Source: Centropus unirufus
Lineage: Eukaryota > Chordata > Aves > Cuculiformes > Centropidae
NCBI GenBank assembly: GCA_013397695.1
Contig: VYZI01000127.1
Span: 1,832,860-1,896,859, forward strand
Length of the DNA stretch: 64,000 nucleotides
Direction of reading: 5' to 3'
The notes under the pieces are model-generated. The model searched no databases. It had not been told where the DNA came from and saw only the letters and a program-made list of their open reading frames with translations. Below are positions 1 to 13,800 of this stretch, in pieces (position 1 is the first letter of the stretch; each line of letters begins with the position of its first letter). Both the position numbers and the translations under genes were made by a program.

Positions 1-1639
1 CATCCAGACTTAAAAAGGCTGAATTCTGATGTGCTGGAAGCTGCCAGGCTCCCAGGAAGAGGTAATGAAAGGTTCAGAGAGAGCCACAAATCAGAAATTT
101 TCAGAAGCTAGAGAAAAGCACAGTCACTCGGTTAACATTTCCAGCAGGAAAATGTAAAAAAAAATAAAATAAAAGCTTTTGCTGCTTAACAGTGCTCTGA
201 AAAAGGCTGAGCTCAGACTTCAGATCCCACGAAACCCAAGTACATAGTTACAACACATAAGGACAAACAGCCTGAAACCAATTGTGCTACCTCTCTCCTG
301 CTTCATTCAGGTCATTTAGGGCTGACTTGCATCCAAAGCTGGCACACACTCCATTACAAAGCTTCATGTGCTCAGAGCAGAGCTGCCCCACCACAGGCAA
401 TTATGCCTGCATGAAAACCACCAGCACAGCTCCCACCATCCAGGGAAGAGCCTGTGCAATACTACTGATAAACTCCAGAGAAACCTCATCTAGTATTGCT
501 CTGCCTTTGCAGAGCAGATCTTCCAAACTTACAGGAGTCCTCAGGGTGGTGCCCGCACTCTCCATGCATCCTTGCAGGCTGCACACAGGCCCACTCTGGT
601 CTGAGACACACAGTGGTGTCAGGGCAGACACAACCTCAAGCCAGTGAGCGTGCAGCAGGGCCTGCTACTTCAGTCAGCACAGCCTGAATGGGCACTTAAC
701 AGCAGAGGCTCAGGGGGAGCGGGGGCTTTCGAGAGCACTTTATCTGCTAGGTATACACTCTGGGTGTCTGCAAAGCATTTCTTGGGCAGGTATACCTCGT
801 GGCCAGGAAGTCCGGTTAAATTCCAGTCAGACTCATAGCATTAATGTATCAAAACGGTTATTTATGATTAAGAACAGTTAGCCTTCGCAAAACAATGGGT
901 TGAGTTCATTTAAAGCACGCTGTATTAGAAAGGATTGGCCAGAAGCAGATCAAAGACAATATTTTACAAGAAAAAGAAAGAACCAATAAGTTTCATAGGA
1001 GTCTGTAATGATGATTTCTTTAGACCACCAAAGAGTTCTCCAGAAATCAAAAAGAACACAAGAGATCTGTGCAAAGAAGCTTTAAACAGCATTCTTTATA
1101 ATGAACAAATTAATCACCTGAAGTATTGCTACCCTTTGATTTTTCTGCTCAACAGCTCTCCTGAAAGAGCTGCATACATTGTTTTTCAAGTAAAATACAT
1201 TAAAAACTAAGAAGAGCTACAGAGCCTGTCACAGTCTTTCATTTTGAAACTTGTGTCTTAATGTGGCAAACCTGGGTTGAAGAAATGTTTCTCTTCGCAG
1301 GGGAGGTAGAGCAGAAGGAAGTACAGGGAAAGGAGGTGGTCAGGCCCTCCCCACCCTGCAGAGTGCCATTCAGCATTTCGCTGTGCAAAACATACTACGA
1401 AATGGGATTTAAATCCACTTCAATTAGCAAGTGTGTACCCGTGTACAGGAACGGAGACACTGCTGCCTGACATCCATGCTTTGCAAGGCTCACACAATAT
1501 CCCTCCACTGTTATTGTTACCACAACACAACAATGAATCACCAAAACAGCCTAGAAGCTGTCAAATGCTCAATCATGAAGACAAGAAGAGAAAAAAAGCT
1601 ACTTACTGCACTAAGTTTAAGTTAACATTTGCTACTTAC
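1..1639 (-). other. UTRN intron downstream of the 173-bp exon (partial)
   Basis: This is AT-rich non-coding sequence after the GTAAGT donor. I looked on the minus strand for the next CH2 exon, which should contain the LEHAF...LGIEKLLDPE region, and found no match, so that exon lies beyond the left edge. The open frames here carry no recognisable family motif. An A/T-rich run occurs at about 150-180. Confidence 0.8.
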
Positions 1640-1812
1640 TTGTGTCTGTGGATGACAGCATTAAAGGCAAGTCCATCTGCCCAGCTCGTGGTGAAATTCA
1701 GAACATTGACTTGACTGTAAGGTCTCGTGGACTGTCGCACCCAGCTCAGCAGGATCTTCTCACTGTTCGTCTGCTGCAAATCTGACATGATGTTCTTCAT
1801 CACATCCTTAAC
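1640..1812 (-). CDS. UTRN: UTRN exon, start of CH2 (173 bp)
   Basis: Fifty-seven codons plus two bases, starting [20 protein letters not shown] and ending FNAVIHRH. They encode the CH1-CH2 linker and the first half of CH2, including actin-binding segment 3 and the [10 protein letters not shown] helix. The acceptor is GTCTTGCAG (complement at 1813 onward) and the donor is GTAAGT (1639 to 1634). The length of 173 bp equals dystrophin exon 6. The exon leaves phase 2, so the next codon, begun by AA, is completed in the following exon, which is not in the window. A few residues (KNIM, RQSTR) are the state I associate with dystrophin rather than mammalian utrophin and may be ancestral. Confidence 0.97.
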
Positions 1813-4800
1813 CTGCAAGACAGCAGCAACTATGCCTTGCTGACATGTTCTCCACTTTTCCTGCTTGCAAAACCTTTGAACCAAGCTATTTCACAGACTG
1901 GTAAAGGGCGTTTCCCAAGAAAAGCTACAAATCAAGCTCTAAGGGCTCACAGGAAGTCTGTGAATCGGAGTCTCAGGCCAACTTTGCACTCTACCATTAC
2001 AACTAGAAGAGCCAGTAATGGTCCATGTCACTTATTAGTGACATTACTCTTACACTACAATCCTCCCTTCGCAGTCTTGCTTATGCTAAGCATGGATTAT
2101 AATATTTCTCACTGTCTTCTGCTAGGGTTCTACCAGTAAGCAAACCCCTAAAAAGCAGCTTACAGATGTTTTCTGAAAGAAGAGGATAACTGTTCAGCCA
2201 ACACAAGTAGTTTGCTGTTCAGTTACTGTGCATAAGCATTTGTCAAAGTCCCTGCAAATTAATTCAATGATCATCTCATATTTGGTTAATCCAGGAATAA
2301 TTCAGTCTTTCAGACCAAGAAACAAACTTAGAGCAGTACATAAGATCCAAGCCCATAGCTACCAAAAATAGTAAAAAAGCAAACCTACAGAGCTCTGAAG
2401 TGCATAGAAGTCTTGAGAAAGGAGTACAGCACATCAGCCTGAAAAGCCCCACCGGAATCAACGGCACCAGGAACTGAACCAAGAGACTGAGTGCAACTGA
2501 GCACATACGAGGACACGTAACATGGGAGGCAGCCAATAGAAATCAGAAACCAAACACTGGCCTGCCTTTATTTACCAGCCCAAAATAGAAGCAGTATTTT
2601 CCACCACCAAAACCCCTGGAAGGTTTGTGAGAATTCCCAGCAGACCAATGCACACAATTCCTGGAAAGGAAGAGATCTCACAGCAGTTTCTCACCTGCCA
2701 GTGCAAGATAATGCTCCACAGCAGCCCCAGCGTCAGCTTGTGATTTCCATCAACAATGTCAGTTCCTCCAATATTCACCAACTCCACCTGCAGAGATTGG
2801 ATAAACTCTATATTAAACACTCTTATCACAGCTTCAGGTTACACCCCCACCCCATAGTCCTGGCTGATCAGCCACATATTATCAAGTGCTCTGAAATAAA
2901 AAATAGTTTGAGAGAACCGGAGATGACAGAGGACCATCTACATGACTTTGTCATGACAATTGCTTAAACAACATGACAAAAGATGGCACTAAAAATACTC
3001 CTCTATTGGAAGAGCTTTATCCTCTCCTCTAACATGCAGAGGCATACCAGCAGGCAAAACTGTCCAACAGAAATCAAAACCTGAAGGAACAGATATTTAA
3101 AAATTAAGCATTCCTGCTCCTAGACACACTCACAGGTATTCTAGAACCATGAAAACTCCATAATTAACGGGTTTATCCTTTGTATGAACCAGCATTCAAG
3201 CAAAATAAGTTTATACAAGGAAACAAAAAGCTCAAGGGAAAAACCACAATTTTCAGTTTGCATAAGACCTCATATAGACTTGGTGACACTAACTGAGATC
3301 ATTAAAGAGAAACACAGAAGAAAAGGAGAGTATTTCATAAAGTGGGACAGCAGGAGAGGCTTTTCACTCCATCAGGCATTCAGTTCTCAGAGGCAAAGCT
3401 TAGAGCACTCTACCAGATACTCACTGCTACCTTAGAGTGTGAACAGAACAGGGGTGTCAGGCTCCATTCAGTCAGGGCAAGGAAAGCAGCACTAACTCCG
3501 AGCTGCCTCTTAGAGGGAGCCAACAGCGGCACGCTGCATTAGTCACCACCACACCTACAGAAACTGGGCTAGGAACAGCTGCCCGTGGCACATGAGGCAA
3601 GTACCTCCCTGGGTGTACGTACATACACAGCAGGTGCTGCAGCGCTCCCACACAGGGCAGATTCTTGTAAATAACCTGAACCAGGAGAATCCTCCGACCC
3701 CAGGGGCAAGCAGAACAGCGCATTTTATCTGAGAGAAGCATTTTTCTCCATTTCTCACCCCTGCTCCAAAATAGTGTTATGCATGGTGCCTTTTAGAAAC
3801 ATCTCCCAGCTTGTGCTAACTCCAAGAAGCATACCAAGGCATTGCTTGGAATCAGAGCTGGTCATAGAGGTAACATGTACCAAAGAGATGGCTCACAATT
3901 AAACAATACCATCATGGGACAGCAATGGAGCCCGTGCGTGGGGCTCTCAGTAGATGTAGCCCACGGTGACCAAATAGATGGGAATAAACAGTCTCATTTT
4001 TGTTTTAGAAGATACTGTTGATATATAAGACTAAGAGCATTCTATGAATATTTTCCCTCTTAACACACGCTCACAAATAGCTTCAATTGTGCAAAATGTA
4101 CTTGGAACCCCATTGCTTGCAGATAACATCTTGACAATTATCAGTTCCCCAGAAATCTCTTGGTTAGGAGAATCAAATCAAAACTGGTTTGTAAGATGAA
4201 CGTGGAGCCACAAATTACACTTCAAAGTACTAAGGAAGCTTGTGGATTGTTTGCTCCCAAATTTTACAGCAGCTGGAACAGAATCTTACTGCAATACTTT
4301 TGCAAATGCTGGGCACGTATTATAAGGCAACTATAAATGAAACAGGCAAAACCAGGCCAAAAGTATCACCAGTGTGAACCATTGAACAGACTGGAAGGCA
4401 CTCTGAAGCACAGGAGCAGAGAGCAGAACTAAGGGTCAAGGGCACAAAATCAAAATAACTCCATTGCAAGAGATTTTTTTTTTTTTACCAGTCACAGATA
4501 AACATCCCTGAGAATGGGTAACAAAACTTCATTATTTTAACCAAGCATCAATAATAGCAATAATAAAATAAAATAGTCCACATGCACGTTTTTGTATTTT
4601 AATCATCCTAAACTAATGCTTTGCACTCTGCAGTCAGCAATGCACTAGGATGGTGCCTGGACTACTGAGAATTAAGCAGAGCTAATCAATAAAAGAAAGC
4701 AAACAGCAGACAGTCAGTACTACTGTCAGTAGACTGATTTTTGGCTATATGGAATAATTTCCAGTGGCTCTTTTAGTTTTTAAATCTTTTAAAACTTGGT

Positions 4801-7800
4801 CCACAAATTGAAAGAGTTGGAATTCATTATGGAAACAGTTGGAATTTGTTACATAGAATCATTTTGCTCATCAGATTGATGATGTTTCACAGGATCATTT
4901 CAACATCTACATACCTTAAGCTTGTCTGATCCTTGCAATACATATTTAAACAGTTTCATAAATCACTTAAGTTATGAATATTGTATAGCCCACAAACTCT
5001 CAGGCAACAGAGCACAACTGCTTCTCAGTGGATATGTTCTCCCTTCCCCTTAACATACAAACTTTATTAGGAAGTTAAGCAGTAGGTATAAATCACATAG
5101 ATGACCTTAATAACCTTCAGTTAACTAGCACCATCTGTTTATTTCTAGAAACCCAGATCTGCCCGCTTAAGGAAGAACTAATTCTTGTAATTCAAAATTA
5201 TTTCATTTATTATCTTCATAAAATAAATCCATTTCAAGCTGGCAAGACTTATTACTTATCCTTTGAAAAAAATTAATCAATATTTACAATACCTCTAAAG
5301 AAGAAAAAACCCACCACTAAATTTGGCCACTTCCTAGAAATATGGCACTAGTTCACCAATATGAAGGGGAAATTGCAGGATTATACAACATGTTCATCTC
5401 TCTCTCCAATCAGCAGTTCACATAAATACATCAGTGCCTTTTCGCATCACATGAATTTTATTGCCAGAATGTTCTTAAGTTATCTTAGTGCCCTGACTTT
5501 CACAAATAAAAATTCTAATTTCAGGGTAAGCTTATCAGGAATTGTTCCTTCATTGTGAAAAAAAAATAAAAACTCTTACTATAGCACTACTGGCTTCCAG
5601 GCAGTAAACAAAACCAAATAACCCCAAACAACTATTAATCTCATTTATCCTAAAGAAGGATTTGGGTTGGTTTGTTCTTCTAATCAGTTACAAAGCTCCA
5701 AATTAGGAACATACACTACAGATTTGACACAGAGCTCACAGATGTCCGTGAAAAGGTCCCTCTGGATTTTGAGAGCAGGACACAAAACAGATACAAAACA
5801 TGTCATATCCTTACAGATTTTTGAACAAGTTATGCACTATCACTGGAAATTAGTGTTTTGTCCTGCCAGATTCATGAGCTATGCATAGCAGAGCTTCAAG
5901 TCACCTTTGTTTTGGGATCTGAACACATCCCAACAACACTGTTTAATTAATGCCATTATTAAGTTAGCATTTTAACGTTTCACCAGATTGCCAGACATTG
6001 CAATTCTACATCAGATAAGGAAGACGAAATAGTTCACCATCTCTCTGAATTCTCATTCGAGGTACCAAAAAATCTTAATTCCCTCCATTTGATCTTACTT
6101 GCACAAAGGAATAAATCAAGCTGTCTATCAAAAAGCTGTGGAAAAAAATGCTCACATTGTTCTGATGCAGGACTTGCAGTACTCTGTTGACATTATTCAA
6201 GGCATGGACTCGTGTGGAACCTCGTTCTTTGGGCTGAAAATAAAAAAGTTACAATACATTCACATCAGAATTAACTTGACAGACCAAACAAAAACAAATG
6301 ACAGAGCAAATAGGAGATGTCTTCATTGTCTCCAGATGGTTTTTTTTCTTTCAGAATAGCAACAAAAACACAAGATCATCCACAATTTCAAAATGAAAAC
6401 TGGTCAGAACAATATTCCACAACTCAAGGTACAGGACAAGCCTTAGATTCAAAATGTGTTTCAGTTCATCTTTGACAAGTCCAGAACTTTTATTCCCAGC
6501 ATCTGCAAAACTAAGAACTGGCAATGCAACATCAAAGTGGGAGTTCCCGGGAAAAATCTGAGAGGATTGAACATTTGCCAGAGTAGTTGAAATTTTTTGG
6601 CTCCCAAGAGGGAACAAGCAGCAATTTGTTTTCTGGCACCAAAAGCCTGCTAAATCTTTGCACAGTGGGAAGAAGTTATCCTTCCTGACTTTTAATATCA
6701 GGGGCAGTGGAGGGGGAGACAGGACACTACAACTCCTGACAATAGCGACCACCCCATTTGCTTTTAATCACTGCATTTTAACTCCTGTGGCAGATCATGA
6801 TCATACCGCAAGAGCACACAGAGTTGAACATGGAACATGATAACAAAATCAGAAACCAAAAGACTTCTATTGTGTTCAGTGTACTTCAAATCAAGCCATG
6901 AATGATTTGAAGCTCTAGTGAAACACATGTGTTTAAAACCAAGGCAAGCTTTCAAGGTGAAATCACAGATGGCTGAAGTTTCCCTATAAACTCAATTTAA
7001 AAAAATCTGAGATTATACCTATTGAAATTAAGTCCCCAGAGATGGCATAGGTTTCACTATGCCTCATCTATCTCTAAAGAGGCCTCGTTATTAGCAGGGT
7101 GAGAGTTTTCAGCCCCACACATGCTTTCCCAAACAAGACTCAGTTTTTAGTTCTCTATCTGTAGATCAAAGGATGTTTCAATAGTAAGACAGATTTTTGT
7201 GTTGCCTATGAGCCTTTTTTTTGTTTTAAGGGACCTTTCACAAGCTTATTAGAACACATCCACAGGTATCCAGCTAAAGGTTGCTCTTCCAGACCTCGCA
7301 GAACGAGACCTTTAAAAGGTCTCTAGTAAAAATATACACTATGTGAATAACAACACTGGTTTTACATGCTTTGCTAAACAATGTTAACCCTCAAGACTAG
7401 GCTATGCAGCTAACTTTAGCCTGACTCTGTATCCCATGAGGGGAGTTCGTGGGAATCTCACTGGAACTGTAGAGAGCACGTACATATCAGAAGCAAAATA
7501 GTATTTTTTTTTTAAATAAAGATGAAAAAATGACATGCTATGCTGAGTTATTAAAAGAACCAAATAAACAAAAATGAGAATTATTTATATAAATCTCTCT
7601 TACCAGAGATTTCCCTGTCAAACCCTCCAAAAGGTCCAGAAGCTTCCTTCCATCTTTCAGATCTGTGAACATGTCTTTAACTGGGGGTTTCCCACTCTGC
7701 AGAAAAAAAGTGAAAGCAGTAATAAAAACAGTGTTTAAGTAAAACCTCCATGAAAAGGCACTTTTTCCTTTTTAAATTTCAGCTGATTCTTATTTAGTAC

Positions 7801-10800
7801 TGAGCATAGAAACTAGTAGCTAGAGGACTATGACAGCTATCAGAAAGGCATCCTTCCCTTTCTCAGCACTTTTTTTCCTCTCCATGGCTCTATGGTTTCT
7901 TGGTATCAGGCTGCTGATGAAAAGAGCCATATTCTGGCCTACACGTTAGGGTAAACATCTTAACAGGCAAAGATGACAAAGAACAAAACTTGGCAAGTTT
8001 GAGGACAAATTTGCAAGAGGATGCTTTGGGGTGACTGCATCTAAAGGAGGATGAAACTAGGGCTTTTCAGAAAGAAGCTATTGTGACAAATTCTCTCATA
8101 TTGAATAAGAGAAGGCAAAAAAGGATTTGGAATGGAGCCCTGTGTTAGAAGGCACCATCCTTCTACAGAAACTAGATCAAAAGATGTAATACATATTGAA
8201 AGAAATTAATGATTTTCTCTACCTTGGGAAAAAAGCAAAATGTGAAACTAAGCACTCCTCTAAATCACATATTTCCAATATTAATTTTCTCTGAGGGCAG
8301 AGAGACACTGTACAAGAATGGTAGTACATGACAGCAGAATGATGTTATGATATTAACTTTTCCATGCTCCCTTTTGATTTTATTTCTTCTTGGACCTTAA
8401 GTTAACACAGGGAAGTGTTACAGGGCGAGGGGAGCAGACATGCAGCCAGCAACTAAGTAATGCATTTGCTTTGTAGTATTCATCTGTTGGCTGCCAAGAA
8501 ATCAATTAAGCTACTTTTTCCAGTGTCCTTTTGGAGAGCCAATTTAAGAAAAATATTTTCTAAAAAGTACCTAGAACTCCAACATTGCCTTTTTCTATCA
8601 ACTTGCCTTCACATCATCACTCTTTAGAAAGAAAGCTGTCAAAGGCCCATCTTACCTGACAAGAATGAGCTGCCATACATCTCCCCTACCTTCACTTACC
8701 TCCTCCTGCCCTGACAGGTGCTAGTACTTGTCAAATGCTGGCCAATACATCAGAAAAAGAGCACTGAACCACCTACTGAAGCCCCTTTTCTGGCAAGTAC
8801 CTGTTTTTGCCCAATTCATAAGGGTTTTCCGTAAGTGTCCAACTTAATTACATTTAATACTACTAAAATCATTCACAAGGAAACAGAGTTGAATAGCTGC
8901 AGAGCCATATTTTAATCTTCTATATAGAAATAAACTTAAAAAGTAATCTTCTAGTATCAACCAGCTAAGCTAACAGCAGTAAGAATGACCATATAACTAA
9001 GGTCACTTAAAACAGAGATGGTAGCCCCTGTGTCTGATGTTAGTTTTTCAGTTCATTTTTCTGACAAGTTCACTCTCTAATCACATTCCCAAAGCATGCT
9101 TAGAAACATGTTTGAGGGCCAACAAAAGAACAAGACAAACCCTACAGCTGAGGAACCAAGAGTGGGAGGGGAAACAGATGTTCACAAACCACGTTCTAAC
9201 CTGCCAGAGCGTCGCAAGACTCAACTCCATTGCTTCCCCCGGTCCAAGGGGACACATGTACAAATTCAGATATTTTCTTACCCCCAGTTGGAAAGCATCC
9301 GTGTGCAAGACTGAATAGTAAGTTAACACCAAAACAACATGCCAACCCACAGCACTTTGTCTGTGAAACAGTTTTTATCTAATATCAAAGTGCTTGAGCA
9401 CCCCACCTGTTCACCATACCCAACTTCTTATTCCCAAAGATCAAGTCAGTGCTCAAAGGAATCTTTTTATTATCGGTAGATGTGAAAGCAAAAGCCAGAG
9501 GTCTTCAACATCTTTTCAGAGAATGATCTGCAGAATTGCTCTGAACATTGGCAACATCGTGTGTCAACCGAGGAGTTGAAATCTACTGGAAGTATTAGCC
9601 TGTACGTATTTGTAATCCTTTGTATGAGCATTGGTTCGGTAATGGAGTTGCAGATGCAAGCTCTAGCCCAGGAAGGAAGACACTGCAGGGTAACAAGTTG
9701 AAATACCAGCAGCAGTTCAAGGAAAGGCACTGGATCAAAGTGGCATGCTGGTGGAAAAGTCTGAGAGCATGCCAGCTGAAGAACAGCAAGAAGTTCACAG
9801 CAAGGAAGACACTCTGCCTCCATCCACAGACCCCCAAAGAGACCACCACCAGAGAGCACGCGTCAAGAGGAGACCAATACAAATGGAATCCTGAAACTGA
9901 TTACAATAGGCACACCTGTTATTAGAAAATAAAGAATATCTTGTAAGCCTATATAAGCTTTGGAACTCAGGAAAACTGGTGTGCTTTGGCTGGAATTATT
10001 TGCCATGAACCCGGCATCAAAGAAAACCTGCCTTTATAGAGCCACTGACTATTGAATGCTATCAGCTTTTCATGGCAACACAACTCAAAGGAACTATATT
10101 TAAGAAAATTAAATGGTATCACGTGCATTTGTTAAATACGGAGTGACAGGCTCAGTCTCAGACTTCATACATACACGGTAACACTTACTTAGGTAAAGTG
10201 TGTAGAAAGCTAAGTAGCTCCTAAACCAATACTAAATAGGTCTATTCATTAAATATCAGCATTGGATACCATTCTGGCCATTAGGTATTGCCACTTCCAG
10301 CCCAGTCAAGGATAAGGCTTTCCCCCTACTGCCCCCACTTCTCACAGATGGTTCAGCTGCTTCACTGCTGCACAGCAACTTAAAGCACACTGGAGCAGGA
10401 GATCAGGAATATCTAAGAATAGATGCAGGGAGCCTCTTTGTACAGTTTATGGTACACAATTTGAGATGATCCACAGTGCGATTATCTCAGCTGCCAGCAA
10501 AATGAGGCTTACAAACTTAGTTTTCATAGTTTAAGACATGAGAAAACTTGTTCTTGTGTCCAGAGGAGCAGGTAGAAGGAGCTGAAAGAGGTTTCACTGG
10601 ACGCAATACGACAAATTGGCATTGTGAAAGCAGATACCTGCTAGCCATTAAGTGTGGGCTCTCAAACTCCATGAGGTCCACACAGGTTCACTCCTCCAAC
10701 CTGTCTAGGTCCTGCAAGTTATCTTTTCCCCCTTGAAAACCAAAATCTGCAAACTTCCTGAGGGCACACTCAAGCGATCTGCATGTCATTAATGGAGACA

Positions 10801-13800
10801 TTGAACACTATGGGTCACAATACAGATCCTTGAAGGACATCACTCATTAATGATCTCCATTTGGACATTGAGCAGTTGACTGCAACTCTCCAATGCAGCC
10901 ATCTAGGTAATCCCTTACCCATCTAACAGAGCATTCATCAAACCACTATCTCCCCCATTTCGCAACAAGGATGTTGTGGGAGAGCTTGTCAAAGGCCTTA
11001 CAGAATTAAAGCCTTTAAAACAACAGAATTCTAAAGCTATAGATCCTTTATAAGTTTGTTGCATTAGATCTGAAAGTTAAAGTTTTTTTAAAGTTTTTCA
11101 TCTGCTGAAAAAGCACAAGGTTGCTTCATTTACACAGTACAATATGGGTGTTGAGAGCATACAGCCCTCTTCATTTCCCATCCATTTACTTCTCATGCAT
11201 GAAAAAAGCTGAATTACTTCCTGCTTTTAGCCATTCATTTAGGCAGGTCATGGTATATTCCAGCCCTATGCAATGCGCCCCCCTGCTGTGGTGGTGTAAG
11301 GAATTCAGATTCGCTTTCTCTGGAGCACGGTTTTTCCGTTTTACCGGTCATCGGAGCCCCACATCTTGCTGTTAGTTTAAAAAGTCAGCAAAAGCACATT
11401 AAATTATTTTTGCAAGTTAAGTTACTCCTTCCTGGTTTATTAAAGCATCCTCTATGCTCAAAACAGAGGCCCAGCAACGAAGTTCATCAAAGCACACTCT
11501 ATGGGAAAGAAACCAGTTCAAAGGAAGCACTTGAAGCACAGGGTGACCAAAGCTGGCTGAAAAAGGGCCATGGCCAAGCCCATCACCACCCTCCATCGCA
11601 GCGCACCTCTGAGGAAGGCTGGAAACCTGCTCCTCCAGCTTCCCACACCCACCTGAGAGGCATGCAGGAACCTGGTGGCAGCAGCCACCCAGGCAGCCCC
11701 AGGTGGCCCTTCTGTGCTGTGGGCACAGAGCCAGCCCACAGCAGCGCTGTCGCAATGGGACTGGAGATTGTACATGCACTGCACCCTGCTCTGCTCACCT
11801 GTGTATTTTCCTCACACCTCAGCACACACTTCCAGTCCAGATCTGCTACGTGAGCCGCATGGTCTGCAATCAGGAACACCACTACTCTGTGCTCCAGTGC
11901 GTTGTAATGCACCCTGGCTTTCCCAGGATGCAGCTGGACAGCAACCTGCTATGCTTCAGGAATTCTTTTGCTTGCTTTCTCCAGAAAGGCCACCTATGTA
12001 TCCCAACTTCTGACAGCTGTATGACTCAGTTTATTAAGCACAAAAAAGACATGGAAAATTGTTTTACAACAGGGCAGCCCAAGGGATTGTCCCCTACATC
12101 CATTTCCCAATTGAAGACAAGGAAGAGCAGTGGAGCAGTGCTGGCAGGACAGCTATGAATGCCCTCCTACACGAGGCACAGGCCTGGCTGCTCCTTCACC
12201 ACCATCCCCTGGTGGTAACACAGACATAAGGCCAAATCTCTTCACACACAGGACTCACCACCAGGCCTCCTGGGGGAGGCTGCTGTGTCAGCACAGAGGT
12301 AAATCAGGGAGCTACAACACACAACTGCTAAGTCAGGACCTGTGCTTCTGGTCAGGGAGCCCAATCCAAACCAGCGGGGCCAGGAGAACTCCAAGCACTA
12401 GCTCTGACCCACATGGGGCACCTGGCAGATCCCATGCAGCCAGAGATCCCATGCAGCCAGAGATCCCATGCAGCCAGAGATCCCATGCAGCCAGAGATCC
12501 CATGCAGCCAGAGATCCCATGNNNNNNNNNNNNNNNNNNNNATGCAGCCAGAGATCCCATGCAGCCAGAGATCCCATGCAGCCAGAGATCCCATGCAGCC
12601 AGAGATCCCATGCAGCCAGAGATCCCATGCAGCCAGCACTGCCCTGAGCCATATCAGGGCTGGAGCAGGCAGCCCTGGGGCCAGCTCTGTGTTAGGACAG
12701 GCTGACATGCTGCAGCGAGAACTCAGGCTCTTAGGGAGGGCAGAAGTCCTTTCCTATCCTACAGGGTTAGGCAGGGTGCTCTGCAGACAGCTTTCCCTAC
12801 TGTCCCTTCCCACACCCATCCTGCTCACTTCTAAGTTCCAGAAAGCAATCTGGCCCTCTGAAGAAGTCTGTATGCGCCTCGTGTGTGTATATTTACATAA
12901 ATACACATATAAGCAGTATATAAAAAGTATAATATCGCTTAAGAGCCACACAGTATGCTGTATGCCAGCGTAAATTTCTCCTTTTCAGAACCAGCAACAT
13001 TTTACTCACTTTCTACAGACTTAAAGACTGAAGTTAAGCCTCTGCCATAAGGAGAGGCAGTCCATCATCACTGAGCATAATTGTTCAAGAAATTTAAGTA
13101 TTTGCCTTATAACAGTGACAGTGACAAACCACACTGAGCCCTTCAGCAAGGGCAAATTGCTAGTCAGAGTTGTGTTGGTAAGTACTCAAGGAGCAGCCTA
13201 CCTCATGGCTAAGCACTGTACAAATATGAGGCAGATAACGGGTCCTTTCTCAAAGAGAAAATATAGTCTAGTTTATACTACAAAGATAATAGCATTAAGG
13301 ACAGGCAGGGGCACACTGCATACCAGAACTGTGCCAGTTCAGGGTGTAAAACATTCACATCCCTCTCGCTGAACACTTATCAGCTAAGATAAAGTAGTTT
13401 TTCCTCAGCTTTGCTTCCGTTTGCTGCAACAGCAGAAACAGCACTGGCAGAAACCTCTTTCCTCAGCCTGCCTGAGAGGGCTTTGCCAGCAGAGATGCAC
13501 ACACAAAGTTGCTGTAGAAGAGAGGGGCTTGATAAAACAAACAAAAGAATATAAACAGAAGATTTAACTTAGAGGCCACATTGGATCCCCAGTGTTTTAA
13601 ACTGGCACTGACAGCTACAAAAGAGCTGATTCATTCAAACAGGCACAAGGAAAGAGGAAGAGGGACGAGAGAAAGGAGAATGAAGACAGAGAAAGATAAA
13701 AAAAAGAAATAAAAGCTGGAGACAGTATGAGAACTAGAGCTAGACTTGCTTGTGAACTTACAAACTTTGTAGTGCCACAGTTATCCACCACAGGACTCAT

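Noticed and set aside
4700..4738. Imperfect palindrome around CAGTCAGTACTACTGTCAGT
   Set aside because: The arms are mismatched and short, with no more pairing than expected by chance.
4850..4870. CATAGAATCAT resembling the CR1 terminal repeat
   Set aside because: No CR1 sequence follows on either side, and an 11-base match is expected by chance.
6351..6752. 133-codon minus-strand frame as an extra UTRN exon
   Set aside because: It has no similarity to utrophin, and the neighbouring exons already join in frame without it.
12130..12973. Long overlapping open frames (191 and 186 codons plus, up to 118 minus) as possible genes
   Set aside because: They are produced by the stop-free 17-bp minisatellite and cross an N gap. 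All frames of both strands are open, so there is no coding signal.
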